A DNA stretch of 64,000 bases from Tetrastigma voinierianum (GCA_016808115.1 JAEQBH010009510.1:27674-91673), one strand, 5' to 3'; positions 20,661 to 32,091 are shown, counted from the stretch's first letter. Translations and numbers: made by a program. Notes: generated by a model not told the origin, from the sequence alone.

Positions 20661-22740
20661 CCCGAGCTCCAAAGAGTTTCACCGTGAGCTAGCACTGGGG
20701 AGGGTCTTAGCGCCAGAGCCCAGGTAACTCGCCCAGCAGTATGGTCTTAGCGCCCGCAGCCCGGGGGGCAAAAAGAGAAGCTCAACCCGCAGCCTAATGC
20801 ACCGGGAGGGTCTTGGGTCTACCCACAAATTTCGGGCCACTGTGAGGGAGGGTCTTAGCGCTCCGGAGCCCAGTAGCTCAGCCTGCAGAGCTTAGCAACT
20901 CAAGTGGGTCTTAGCGCCCAGGAGCCTAGTAGCTCAGTTCGCGTAGGAGAGTCTTAGCGCCTGGAGCCCAATAGCTCACCCCCGCAGCAGCTAACACCGG
21001 GAGGGTCTCAAAGGCTCCAGGAAGCCCGGGCAGAGGCCCGGGCCCCACGCAGAGGCCCACGCCCTGCAGCCCGCAGAGCTCACCCGCAGAGCCTAACAAC
21101 CCCAGGGGTCTTAGCGGTCCAAGAGACCGCAGAGTCTCGGTCGCGCAAGAGGGTCTTAGCACTTCGAGCCTAGTAGCTTCACTGGCAGAGTTTAGCAGCC
21201 AGAGGCTCTAAAGACTCAGGAGCCCAGCAGAAATGCAAGTTCGCGCATGAGGCGTCTTGGCCATTTCGAGCCCAATAGCTCAGCCTCCCGCAAAGCTCAA
21301 CTGTACCTGGGGAGGTCTCAGAGCCTAGGAGCCCAGCCTCGGGCCGTCGCACAGAGGTCAGTGCCCCGAGCCCGGAGCTGATGCCCGTAGAGCTTAGCAA
21401 ACAGATGTGGGTCTGGGCCGCCAGAGCCCAATACCGGGTCACAAAGAGGAGGGTCTTAGAACCCTGAGCCCAACAGCTCACAGCTTCCACAGATTTTAAC
21501 ACCCCAAGAGGGTCTTAGTGCTCAGGAGTCCAAGAGGCCCGCCCTCGCACGTATGGTCTTAGCGCCCGAGCCTAGTAGCTCAGCCCCTCGTAGAGCTTAA
21601 TAAATTAAGAGGGTCTTGGCGCCTCAGGAGCCCAGTAGCCTCGGGTCAAGGCAGGGAGGGTCTTAGCGCGCCCCGAGCCCAAAAGAGGCTCATCCCCGTA
21701 GCTTAGCACCTCAGAGGGCTCAGCGCCCAAGAGCCCCAATAGCCCACCGCTGCTATGGTCTTAGAGCCCCAAAGCCTGCAGGCTCACCCCGCAGAATCTC
21801 AATACCAAGAGTGGTCTTAACGCCAAGAGCCCGTGAGGCTCGCTCGAGCAAAGAGGGTCTTGGGGCTCCTGCAGCCCCAATAAATGGGGGCTTGCGCAGC
21901 TTAATACCAGGAAAGCTCAAAGGCCCAGGTGCCCAACAGCTCCGCCTGCAGTTTACAAGATCGAAGGCCTCGGCGCACCCAAGAGCCCTATAGCTCGCCG
22001 CAAAGCTCAACGTGCCAGAAGGCCTCGCCTGAGCCCTCAAAAAGAGAGGGCTGGGGCCAGAGAGCCAATAACTTTGCTGTCTGGGCCGCCAAGAGCCCAA
22101 GAGCTCGCCTTTCAGCTAACAACTCAGAAGGCCTTAGCGCCCACAAGCCTCAGAAGCTCGCCAGAAAGTTTAACAAACAGAAGGCCTTAACGCCGTGAGC
22201 CCAAGATCTTAGTCTCAGAAAGCTTAATAGCTCAGAACGCCAACGCCCCGCAGCCCTATAGCTCGGGCTCACAGCCACCCCTCGTGAAAGCCCCAACGCC
22301 AGGAGCCTAGTAGCTCGGGCCTAAGGCAGAGCTTAACAGCTCGGAATGCCTCGCACTCAGGCCCTCAGAACCCGGGCCTCACAGAGCTTGACAACCAAGT
22401 GAAGGCCTGGGCGCCATGAGCCCCATAGCTCGCCTTGGGCAGCTTAACAACTCAAAGCGCCTTAAAGTGCCTGGGAGCCCAAAGAGGGGCTCAATTTGGT
22501 GTGAGCTTAATAGCTCGGGGAAGGCCTCGCGCCTAAGAGCCCTCAGAGTTTCCGCCTTGCGCAGCCCCACACCTCAGAAGGCCTTGGGTCCAAGAGCCTA
22601 ATAGCCATTGATAGCTTACGCCCTCAGAAGGCCTAAGCGCCCAAGAGCCCTTTAGCTCAGTTTTTAGAGCTTAACATCTCAGAAAGACCTTAGCACCCAC
22701 GAGCCTCTGTAGCCCGCCAAGCTTCCACTGCTTAAAAAGG
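20661..22740 (+). repeat. Tandem array C, second part
   Basis: Array C continues after the solo LTR with the same AGGGTCTTAGCGCCC and TAGCTCAG words. From about 21900 onward the GGGTCTTAGCG start is increasingly replaced by AAGGCCTTAGCG, so the array shows a change of unit type along its length. Altogether both parts hold roughly 60 half-units. GAGCTTAA(C/T) and TAGCTC words recur throughout. Small Arg/Pro/Leu-rich ORFs on both strands are artefacts of the repeat. Confidence 0.85.
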
Positions 22741-22919
22741 CACAATAGCTCGAGCTCTGTGAGTTTAGTTTCTTGGGCCAACAACTTTGCATGTACTCAG
22801 AACCAAGCATCTCAATTCTAGCAAAACAATATTAACAACAAATTCCCAAGATATCAAGAAAAGTCACTGCCAAAGTAATACAAATTTACTGCTCATTTAG
22901 CCAAAGGCTCCTGGGCAAC
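22741..22919. other. Unique stretch between array C and the 3' LTR
   Basis: About 180 bases without array units. It should contain the plus-strand primer, but no clear polypurine tract is visible. Confidence 0.4.
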
Positions 22920-23580
22920 CGATGGGTTTAAAACATAAAGTAAGCTTCCGTAACACGAGCCTAAATGCCCGACTAAGAAGGATTAAGAAGCTGCCTAGTA
23001 CCACCGCCGGGCCTCATGACATCCTCCAAAAATATAGGCCCAAAACAAGGGCCCAATTCACTTCTTCAAAAGGTCAGAATGTAATCAAAGAATTCGCTTT
23101 AAAGGAAAATATCCACCCCACCAATTAGAAAACGTAATATTTCCTAATTATTGCCCATCAATTATCCCTTATTAATTTGGCGATAATAAGGAAATAAAAT
23201 CTCTCTTCCAATGGAGAATAACGTATCATCCAATCTAGAGTTATCAATTATCCCTTATTAATCGCTAATAATAAGGAAAGAAAATCTCTCAAATTCAATG
23301 AGATAAATATCCGTATCATCATCCAACTAGAAAGTTATCATGATCATCCATTATAAATACCAGCCACCCCATCGTGTTGAAAGAAACGCATTTAAAAATC
23401 ATTCCCTCTCCTACAATTGATCTTCTTCCCGAAAGAACTCGACATAAGTATCGAGAAGCAACGTACAGCCTCCCGCCGATCCTTTTGTTTCTTGTTTTTG
23501 TAGAGGGAGTCCAACGTACGGAGCTTCGAACTGCCCAAAGAATTTGCCACGCCCTACTCGGCCCAAGAAAAACATCATCA
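22920..23580 (+). repeat. 3' LTR of the repeat-filled Tat-like element
   Basis: It begins CGATGGGTTTAAAA (first T changed to C relative to the 5' copy) and ends AACATCATCA, followed at once by the TATTA duplication. The TATAAATA box is at 23352-23359. It is 661 bases, against about 677 in the 5' copy, with scattered substitutions and indels. Confidence 0.9.
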
Positions 23581-23609
23581 TATTAAAAATAATCTATTAT
23601 AATGCATTG

Positions 23610-24290
23610 CTAATAATAAAAAAATTAAAATCAATTGATAAGTGAGTTTTTTTAAATCTAATTTTAACATTATGTAATTTTTGTTATCTAAAAAAATGTT
23701 ATGTATATTTTTTTTCTTTTTTGAACATTAATATTGTATAATTAATATACTAAAAATAATCTTTAATATAAAAATACATCTATTTATAATAATTAATACT
23801 TGATGAACATAAATTTAGAAAATAAAAAAATACTATTCACACTAATTAAATTTTAATAGAAAAATTAAGAATAGAAAAGGAAAATTTTCAAATATAAAAA
23901 TGGCTTGTTGGTAGGGTTGAGAGTGTATCTGTGGGTGTGGTCAGAGAAAGGTTCAGCTGCGGAGGGTTTGAGAGCTGTGAGTAGTGGTGGGGTGATTCAA
24001 TGGGGTGAGTTGGGAAGAAGGGAGAGGGAGAGAGGATGATAAATCCAGAGAGAGAACATGATCAATTTTCATGTGAGGATGACCCATGGATTACGTTGAT
24101 TTGGTTTTAATGGACGGTGAGCCCTACATCATTTAATGTATGGAAGGTTATTTAAGAATTAAAAAATTACTGTTTAATTACTGTTTTAAAGCATGTATTT
24201 GAGGTTCAAATCCTCAAAATGCATTGCTATCGGCTCATATACCTTTACATGCATATTTTATTAAATTATTTCTCCCTGTTAACATCAGTC
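23610..24290 (-). repeat. Right arm of the long inverted repeat
   Basis: It matches the reverse complement of the left arm at 13795-15240. It includes the block with TTAATGGACGGTGAGCC (about 24107-24123) and the AT-rich block near 23640-23880. The two arms enclose the non-autonomous hAT element and the repeat-filled Tat-like element. With those removed, the original inverted-repeat element would have been roughly 2.5 kb or less. No transposase is seen between the arms. Confidence 0.6.
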
Positions 24291-27131
24291 TCCACACACA
24301 CAGCGTATACAACCCGATTACGGTTTTAACTTTTGCTTTAAAAATTGTGGTTGATGACGGTGTTAATTATTTTTATAAATTTAAAATTTGTACTCACTAA
24401 TCATGGTAATAACTCTAATTCTAAAACTGTAATTGTTAACCACGATTTTAAATATTTAAAAGAAATTGAAACTTAATCACGACCCGGATCCTACAAGGCG
24501 AGTATACACAAGTTAAGACATTATTTCTAAATTATTATGAGTTTGAAATTTTTTTGCACAAAATATATTATTTTTGTTCAAACTCCTTTGGGATATATCA
24601 AGGGACACGTCCCACAATTTGTAATTACTATGTTAATTATGGTGATTATAATTGGCCATATGATTTAATTTAACTTTGATTGTTTTTTAATACATAATGG
24701 AGAAAAATTTTCCCTGCTGAAAGCATAAAAAATGGTTAAGAGCAAAAAGAGAAAAGGAGATAGCAATTCTGAAAGATCAGATGATGCAATTTAATCGCAT
24801 TAAATTAGATTGATAATTTTGTGGTACGTAATGAACTTGATATATAATCTTTTCTGGTGTCTTATCAATTATTATGGACTTTGATTTATTTTTGTTGAAA
24901 AAATGTGAATTAAATTAATAAGCTCATTGATTATTAAAAGGACACATTAAAATAAAATTATTACTTGCTCGTAATTCTAAGAGCTTTACGGCCAAACATT
25001 CCAAAAGTTAATGATTATGCTCTTCTTTACATACAAGGTACAAAGTCTTTTTAGGTGTAAAGATGTTTAAAAGTCTCTGGCAAGTTCTTCCGATGCTTCA
25101 GATAAAGAGAACACATCTTCAATTCATTCATCTAATGGGTGCAAAATATTTTTTATCAATCATTCAACAATCATTTTATCTTAGGAGATAAACACCTTGA
25201 AAATCTCAAAGTATTAATGGAAAAGGCGAATTTGTCTTAAGGAATTTGTTGATTTCACAAGACGGTTGTTTTTCCTATTTGATTACACTCACCTCCCTTC
25301 GTTATTGATTTAGTTTATTATTTCATTTATTGGTTTTGTTATGACTAATAATTATTTTACAGCATTATGTTTATGTTGCTTGAAATGTGTGATTAATCAA
25401 TTTTTATATATGTTACCATGTTTTTATAGGAAGGAGACACATTTTTCCTACAATTTTATTATCGAACTCATATGAGATAATTTAGATGTTCATTCTTTTT
25501 ACAGAATGAAAATGGTTATTACATGTACTTCAATAAAAAATTTAAAAGGATATAAGAAAAAACAAAACAAAACAAATCAATTGAAGCAAAGGTATTTGAG
25601 TGTTACACGGAGAATCCTAAAACATGCACATGGAGAATTCAAATTTCGCACTGAATCTTAAAATGTTGTCGCACATGGAGCATTAATATTTCACACATGA
25701 AACCTTGAATGACCATGATAATCAATGACAGATAGAAAACAAATGCTGGGCATAAACTATATATAGAGAGAGAAAGAAAGAGAAAGGCCCTGGTTGCATC
25801 GATTCACATTCGATCAATTTAATAGCCTCGTTGACAAAACCTTAACAGTTAATTAGGGCTAAAATGTTAGATTAATTTATTAATTTATGAACTAAGCATA
25901 ATCATATTACAATTTTAATTATAATATTGTGCATGTTAATTATGAGCAATTTATGGAATGGTTTAATGGTAACTAGTTATGGGCCCATGGTTATATCTTT
26001 CTCTTGCTTTGCAGCCTATTGACCTAAGCTCAATTATTCCCTTATGCTCTATATATATAAGTAAATAGAGTCTTATAATTTAACAAGGGTTTGATATAAT
26101 ACACTTTGGGTAGAAGGAAATATTCATCTTCAACTCTAACATTTCTTTGATCTCATCCTTTGTAGATTCGGTGGTATTTAATGACAAATAATAATTCCGA
26201 TCTGCTGCCGTAATGTTTTTTGCATACTATTAATCGATACGCTTCTTTTTTAATAACGCTTGTATTTTATAATATTTATTAGGTCATTTGATCATTGATA
26301 AATTGTTTTTGAGATCAATAAATACTCTTGGTTTTTACAATATAATTTAGCATAAACAACTCCTGATTGAAAAAAGCTATAAATCCTAGCTTTTTTTAAA
26401 CCGCTCTTATTAAAATATCAAAAAATAAAATTATCATTATCTCCATATTTACTTAAAATATCAAATAAAATTCAAACTCGTTAATTTTATTATTAATTAA
26501 AATCCTGATGCAAGTGGTTTTTATTTTATCATAAATGATTTTTTTTTACTATTTTATACGGATGGATGAAATAAAATAAATATTCTTTTAATAAATTTGA
26601 TATTCATTTAAATATCATGTCTAAATATTTATTCATGCCTAACTTCTTTTAATAAATATTCATAACTGTTTCATATGCAATCACGTGGTATAAACAAAAT
26701 TAATCACTTAAAATTTCTTTTAAAAAAGTCAATCACTACAAATAAAACTTTGGAACTTAAGATAAAATCTGTTTGTCTTTTTTTTAAAAAATTGGTCTAG
26801 TTTTCTATACATACATGCATTATTTTTATATCACTCTATCTTGTATATATAAGTAAATTAACCTTCAATTAGTTACTTTACCAACCAATAATTTATAATC
26901 AGCTAATAGCTATCAAGTATCCGCACCAACTACTAGCTACCAATGTGGATGATTCAAATGGCAAAGTATATTTGATTATACAAATACAACAAATCAAATC
27001 ATGGTCAATTAATCATGCTATTAACCTATATATATTGTTTCATCCTCTAAAGTTTTTGCTAATTCTTATTATATGTTTCTATCGAATGTATTAATGCTAG
27101 TTTAAATCAATAAAATTCATCTCTTTCCAAA

Positions 27132-27134
<3 letters not shown>

Positions 27135-27219
<85 letters not shown>
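27135..27219. repeat. AT microsatellite
   Basis: About 42 uninterrupted AT dinucleotides. Length is likely to vary among individuals and to be error-prone in sequencing. Confidence 0.95.
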
Positions 27220-27223
<4 letters not shown>

Positions 27224-27609
27224 TCCAAATTATTATTCTAATTTCTAATTTGCAGCTAATTACATAATTAACCTTTTATGAAATTTTAATATGGTCAAAA
27301 CATTATGTTATTTTTAGAAATATGTTTAATTCCTTTTTCAGCTATATATATATATATATATAACTCAACACTAACATGGTTTACATGAATTTACATATAC
27401 AATAGGCTAATTAAATGTCACTACTAGAAAGAACAAAACAATAAAATGATTCAAAGAGATAAGAGATTTGGGAAAATAGTTAACTAGATATTCCATTTTT
27501 ATTACTTTGGAGAAACATGTTTCCATTTTTTTTTTAATAAGAGTTTCGATAAACAAATAGATTCATATTCGGTTTGTTTACTATGTCTATTATAGCTGGA
27601 GATAGAATT

Positions 27610-27820
27610 AAGGATTTAAACTTAACACAATTCGAGGTCTTATTCAAAGGCGTAGAATTAATAAAAAGCAAAATCGGAAAATAGAAAGTTATGTGTGTAC
27701 CATATTGTAGCGTCATCCTGAAGGATTTGAACTTAACACAATCCAGATCTTATCCTAAAGGCATGACCCAATAAAAAGCAAAACTGGAACGAGTAGATAG
27801 AAAGTCGTGTACACTGCAGC
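27610..27820. repeat. Two-copy tandem duplication, about 111-bp period
   Basis: AAGGATTTAAACTTAACACAA at 27610 recurs as AAGGATTTGAACTTAACACAA at 27721. The similarity continues through GTCTTAT-CAAAGGC/TCTTATCCTAAAGGC, AATAAAAAGCAAAA and ATAGAAAGT to about 27702 and 27820. Confidence 0.8.
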
Positions 27821-28221
27821 TCTCAATCCGATAATATTTGTTGAACAATTTGGTCGGGGACGGGTGCGGTAACGAATCATTAAGTGAGTTAGGCGAGACT
27901 CCTTTTCAGTTTCAGGTGTATAACATTCGTGACACGACCACCCAGAATCAGCAGCGAACAAGGCTCCACTTTCAAAATACACCCATTATTTAATTGAGTC
28001 ACACATGAATAAATAAATGTTTTGTGGTGTGAATGTGATGATGGCAACTTCTGCAACGTCCTACTTCCTATGCACTAGTCTATCATGATCACGATTTTCA
28101 ACTTCCACTAGGAGGTCGTTTGGGTCCATGATTGCCCTTCTTCAACCATACGATTTAGAATTTAGGTCCAATCATTGATTGGAATTTTCAACCGTCCAAG
28201 AATCAAGCCTTTTATATTTTG

Positions 28222-29018
28222 TGAAAGAGAAAAATTATTTGTTTTGATAGTGATTTATTCGTTGTTGCATCAAGAGATGCACCACTGTCTAGACTGCATT
28301 CTTATCAAGATATGTACCATCAACGAAACATAGAGAAATTAAACTGCAGTGAGAGAGGCATAAACCACCACATACGTAGCGACACAAGAGATTAGTCACT
28401 GGGTTCCAAGTAATTGTCTATGTTCGCAGTAATTAAAACCCCAGAGACGTAAGATATTTCATTGGCATATCACCCAAATTACGAGTCGGGTCTTATACGG
28501 CATAACGCCCCCTTTCTCCAATGTCTTTTTCGCCTAATACTCAGACAATGAAACATAGAATGAGCTCCCCTCATTCCCCCATCAACATCTAGACTCTCTC
28601 AAGCTCAACAACAACATTCAATAACAGGTATGAGCATTTCTCATTATCAAGGATTAGAGCAATACTTCAGAGCAGCCTACTTCAATTCCTTGAATAAATT
28701 CCTCCAATCAATCTTCTTCTCGTGTTCTTGTGCATCTTCACTCCCAATTGTACAAATGTCTTCTTTTATTTGAAAGCCTCTAGAAGATCTTCTTTTCAAA
28801 ATTTGTAGTTTCATGTTTCCTAATATGTCACACAGCTACTTGACAACTGGGATGACCCATATTCATCTTATCGTAATATCTTCTTCCCATAGAAATCTCA
28901 CCAAATAAGATCCTTATCTTAGATTCACTACACAATTGATTTACCATCTTGTGCGACACCGTCGGAAAACATGCAATTTTTATTTTTTCCTAAGATTATG
29001 CAAGAAATATCTCCAACG
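28222..29018 (-). repeat. 3' LTR of the minus-strand copia element
   Basis: It matches 32093-32989 through TTTGTTTTGA-AGTGAT, GCATCAAGAGATGCACCACT, CTTATCAAGAT, AACATAGAG, TCTTCTTCCCATA and CCTAAGATTATG-CAAGAAATATCTCCAAC. It runs TGAAAGAG to CTCCAACG on the plus strand. It is about 100 bases shorter than the 5' LTR, through several small deletions. Confidence 0.85.
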
Positions 29019-29233
29019 TATTCTCCTTGGCATTTTTCGCTAAACAAATAGTATATGAGAAGCATGTTCTTAGAGACTATCAAGATATGCAAAATGACAT
29101 TTGAAGAATAAATCAACCTTAGAGCAGGCAAGAACCAGCATTCTATATCAACTAGAAGACTATGCAACCTATGAGTTCAAGATCCAAATATTCATCAAGT
29201 GAGAAAATCATACAAAAAACAGGCTTCGCCATA

Positions 29234-29243
29234 TCTCCCCCTC
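29234..29243 (-). promoter_or_regulatory. Displaced polypurine tract
   Basis: On the minus strand this reads GAGGGGGAGA, a good copia-type polypurine tract, but it lies about 215 bases from the start of the 3' LTR instead of next to it. Confidence 0.45.
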
Positions 29244-29329
29244 ATTTTTTCCATAGGTAGCCAAAAAAATATCATACTTACTGATCCTGATCCCAATCAC
29301 CACTAGCAATGGGCTAAGACACTTGCATA

Positions 29330-29400
29330 TTTAGGCCCAGCACCAAGTCCCAAACTTCATTCCTTGTGAATCGCCCAAGTCTTCTTTGCACAAGAGTCAA
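29330..29400 (-). pseudogene. Remnant of the RT N-terminus
   Basis: The minus strand reads a segment ending FTRNEVWDLV near 29375-29345. This is the start of the copia RT domain, where the family has an N-[EQ]-VW-LV motif. No later RT block or Tyr-Val-Asp-Asp box follows before the 3' LTR, so the deletion joint lies just after this point, near 29330. Confidence 0.6.
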
Positions 29401-29603
29401 CCAAGAAACATTTTCGCTTTGTTTTTTAGGGTGTAGCATATGTGCTCTATCATCTCTTTATAGTTGACTTTGGAATTCTCTTCATGTCTCGAATACTAAC
29501 TTCAAGTTTCCAACAATTCTGCAGGTCAATGATTCTTCTGAACTCATCTAGAAGATTCACAAACTAAGATATCAATGGTCAGATCAATCTCAAGATCTCC
29601 CTG

Positions 29604-30670
29604 CTAGTGCGATGAGTCAGTAGATGGTGGATCACCTTCTAAGACAAGGTTGGTGCTGCTGTTAGGTGATGCATCATCTGCTAAGACACTATTATACTGA
29701 CTAGTCTCATTATTGTTTATGTTATACCAATTCAATATGAGGAATTCAACATCTGAACCGTCTGACCTTGTTAGAGTAGATTTTGATCCCTGATCATCAA
29801 CCACAACATTAATGGATTCCATGACCCTTTGGTCCTTTTTCTATAGACTCTGGAGGCTCGACTGTTTAGGGAATATCTTAGAAATATGCCTTCATCGCTT
29901 TGGGCATCAAATTTACTCCTTTGCTTCCTGTAATTAAGGATAAAACAAGTACTACCAAACTCATGAGTACTTTTAGGTCAGCTCTCTACCTCTCCAAATT
30001 TCATAAGGTGTCATAGTTGTTCCTAGGCGAAAGTAGACCCTATTCAAAGTATAATAAGTTGTGTTCAAGGCTTCGGCCCAAAACTCTACTGGAACATTTT
30101 TTGCTTTAAGCATAACCCGAGCCATTTCTCATAATGCTTTGTTCTTCCCTTCTTTCGCCCCATTCTGTTGAGGTGTCCTAGGAGCAAAGAATTCGTGATC
30201 TATCCCATGCTTATTGTAGAACTTAGTGAAGAAAGAGTTTTCAAACTCCTTCCCATGATCACTCAATATCCTGATAGCCTTCTTGAGTTGTCTGCTCTTT
30301 TCACGCATCAACTTTAGAAATAATATCTTAAAAGCATTAAATGTGTCTGGTTTCTAAGAAAGCTTTACCCATGTGAATTTCGAGTAGTCATGAACACATA
30401 CAACACATACTCTTTTTTCCTCCTATACTTTCAACTTGTATTTAGGTTCATGAAGTAGTTCCAACACTTTGCTGTAGAGGAAAGTTAGACCAACCGTGAG
30501 CCATCTTGGTTTGCTTCCCAAATTTGGCAGACCACCCTTCTGCCAAGCCACCTCCGAAGGTCCAAATAGCTATATCAACGATAATGATTCAATGAGACTC
30601 AGACTTATATGGCAAGCCTCTATGCTTAGATCTATGTTGGTCAATGAAGTGGTGTAACAAGTTCCTAAAC
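29604..30670 (-). pseudogene. Copia integrase and integrase-RT linker, broken
   Basis: The clearest piece is at 30311-30129. It reads ILSDHGKEFENSFF followed by HGIDHEF-APRTPQQNG, the second core Asp region and the PQQNG motif before the third acidic residue. That residue reads A-K-E-G, close to the usual V-x-E. Upstream (30670-30320) are broken frames of the core start. Downstream, 29822-29604 is a Ser/Asp-rich 72-codon frame that matches the usual low-complexity linker between integrase and RT. It would have joined cDNA to chromosomes. Confidence 0.65.
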
Positions 30671-30683
30671 AAGTGAGAAGATA

Positions 30684-31010
30684 TCAGTTGTCTGATAATC
30701 TTTCTCCCTCCATGACACATGTATTAGAGCTGTCAAGCACTAAGCACTTGTTTTTGGTGAATTTGACAAATAAATTTTGATCACACAATTGACTAATGCC
30801 GATAAGGTTAACCTTTAGCCCATTCACAAGAAGAACATTTTCTAATTTAGGCATACCTGGAACTTTTAGGACTCCACTTCCAATCATAGTACCTTTAGCA
30901 TCATCACCGAATGTCATAGACTCTAGATTGCAAGGTTATAGATTGGTTATAAATTCTTTATTACGTATCATGGGCCTGGAGATTCAACTATCAAAGTACC
31001 ATTTTTGCAC
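30684..31010 (-). pseudogene. Copia protease and pre-integrase region, broken
   Basis: The minus strand at about 31005-30985 reads WYFDS followed by a stop, where the family has the Asp-Ser-Gly catalytic box. The continuation (30917-30684, 77 codons) reads TFGDDAKGTMIGSGVL and a GLKVNLIGISQLCDQ segment, the usual bridge to integrase. The catalytic box is destroyed. Confidence 0.6.
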
Positions 31011-31112
31011 GACATTCACCTTGTGAGATGTGCAGGCCACTAAGCACCTTCCATCCCTTTTTATCACCCAAATCTGTTTTGTTTTAGCGTGTTGCTCTCG
31101 TTGTCTCACCTT

Positions 31113-31830
31113 CTAGTGCATCAAGAAGTGTGAACATTCCCTTCGGATATTTCCTAACTTCTTGCAATAGTAGCATCTGAGTCTTTGTCTTCTTGATGAA
31201 TTATTCTTCCTACCACCTTTGTGATGGTAATTTCTTTCTGTTGTAACAACATTTGTGAAAGCATGAGATTTAGTTTCTGACCTTTCTTCCTTAAAGCCTA
31301 GACCTTCCTGGTCTTTTGTCAGTTTTCCTATCAACAAAATATGATCTGTGGTCAGGGTACCATAATTCATCATTCGTGATAGTTTTCTTAATATATTACA
31401 CTTGTTTAAAGACTCTTCCTTTCATTCTTCAACACATTGACTTGTTTGATGAATCCTTCTTTTTCTCTACACAGTTGAGAGATATGCTTGAGTAGCCCTC
31501 TGTTTTCATTGACAATCTCCACCAGCTTCTCATACATGATTTTGTAGGAGTGGGCCATCTCTTCATCAAATATTCTTCATCATCGCCGCTTTCCACATCA
31601 GTTGTTGCATTAGTTGTCGCAACATCTGATGGACCAAGTTCAGTCATTGAGGCAAGTGATTCATAGGTTGAAGGATCAACTGGTGGACCATACGTTGAAA
31701 TTGTCATATCGCCCGAACACTGTTCTGCTATAGAAAGACTTACTAGTGCCACTGATTCATTGCAAATGTCCTCTCCTTTATTGCATGATTCAGACTCATC
31801 CTCACTCCATGTGTTAGCACATTCAACCTG
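31113..31830 (-). pseudogene. Copia gag C-terminal part, broken
   Basis: A 107-codon acidic frame (31752-31429) with MALVSLSIAE is followed by an 86-codon frame (31373-31113). The latter ends in RLRCYYCKKLGNIRRECSHF, a CCHC-type zinc knuckle in which the spacing Cys-X2-Cys is kept and the central His is replaced by Asn. The basic stretch KGGRKNNSSRR precedes it. The N-terminal two thirds of gag should lie at 32080-31830, which is far too short for it, so gag appears truncated as well. Confidence 0.6.
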
Positions 31831-32079
31831 AATATGTCCTTACCCTTCACATTTCATGCATTGATCCTTAGGTATCTGCTCTTCTCGAACTAAGATTAGC
31901 TCTTGGTTTCCTTACTTATTTTATAAGAAGCATTGAAGAGGTTGTGGGCGCAAATCATATCAGGTATTGTATGGTAGGTACATTTCATTCACTGCTTAGA
32001 TTCTTTTCACCACCTAACAACACTATGAGACAAATAGTTAGATAATCCATGGATCTCACTCAATAACTTAGAGTGACCC

Positions 32080-32091
32080 GCTCTGATACCA
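32080..32091 (-). promoter_or_regulatory. Primer binding site, initiator Met tRNA type
   Basis: The minus strand reads TGGTATCAGAGC immediately after the 5' LTR. This is the standard copia primer site complementary to the 3' end of initiator methionine tRNA, intact here. Confidence 0.9.

Larger units (their letters stand above)
16726..23580 (+). mobile_element. Non-autonomous Tat-like LTR element filled with tandem repeats
   Basis: The element is flanked by perfect 5-bp duplications TATTA (16721-16725 and 23581-23585). LTRs are at 16726-17402 and 22920-23580. Between them are a primer-site-like motif, a short gag-like leader and then a tandem array of GGGTCTTAGCGCCC units that fills nearly all the interior. 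No RT, integrase or protease is detectable. The LTR tail and promoter block are related to the coding Tat element at 517-13628, so the enzymes of such an element could have mobilised it. A solo LTR at 18858-20660 is a later insertion. Without it the element is about 5.05 kb. Confidence 0.85.
24300..28216. other. AT-rich spacer without recognised genes
   Basis: Nearly 4 kb of AT-rich sequence with no ORF over 80 codons and no protein family I can recognise. It holds a long AT microsatellite (27135-27219), a shorter one (27343-27361) and a two-copy tandem duplication (27610-27820). A minus-strand 75-codon frame at 27982-27755 overlaps that duplication and is not convincing. Confidence 0.5.

Noticed and set aside
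7446..22740. Direct-repeat arrays as CRISPR
   Set aside because: Units are diverged and adjoin without unique spacers, the host is a plant, and no cas genes exist.
22741..22919. Polypurine tract of the repeat-filled Tat-like element
   Set aside because: No purine run of useful length is present next to the 3' LTR.
24190..24215. tRNA T-arm-like GAGGTTCAAATCCTC
   Set aside because: There is no acceptor, D or anticodon arm around it. The palindrome is part of the inverted-repeat arm, with a counterpart near 13880.
27755..27982. Minus-strand 75-codon frame as a gene
   Set aside because: It overlaps one copy of a tandem duplication and shows no family resemblance.
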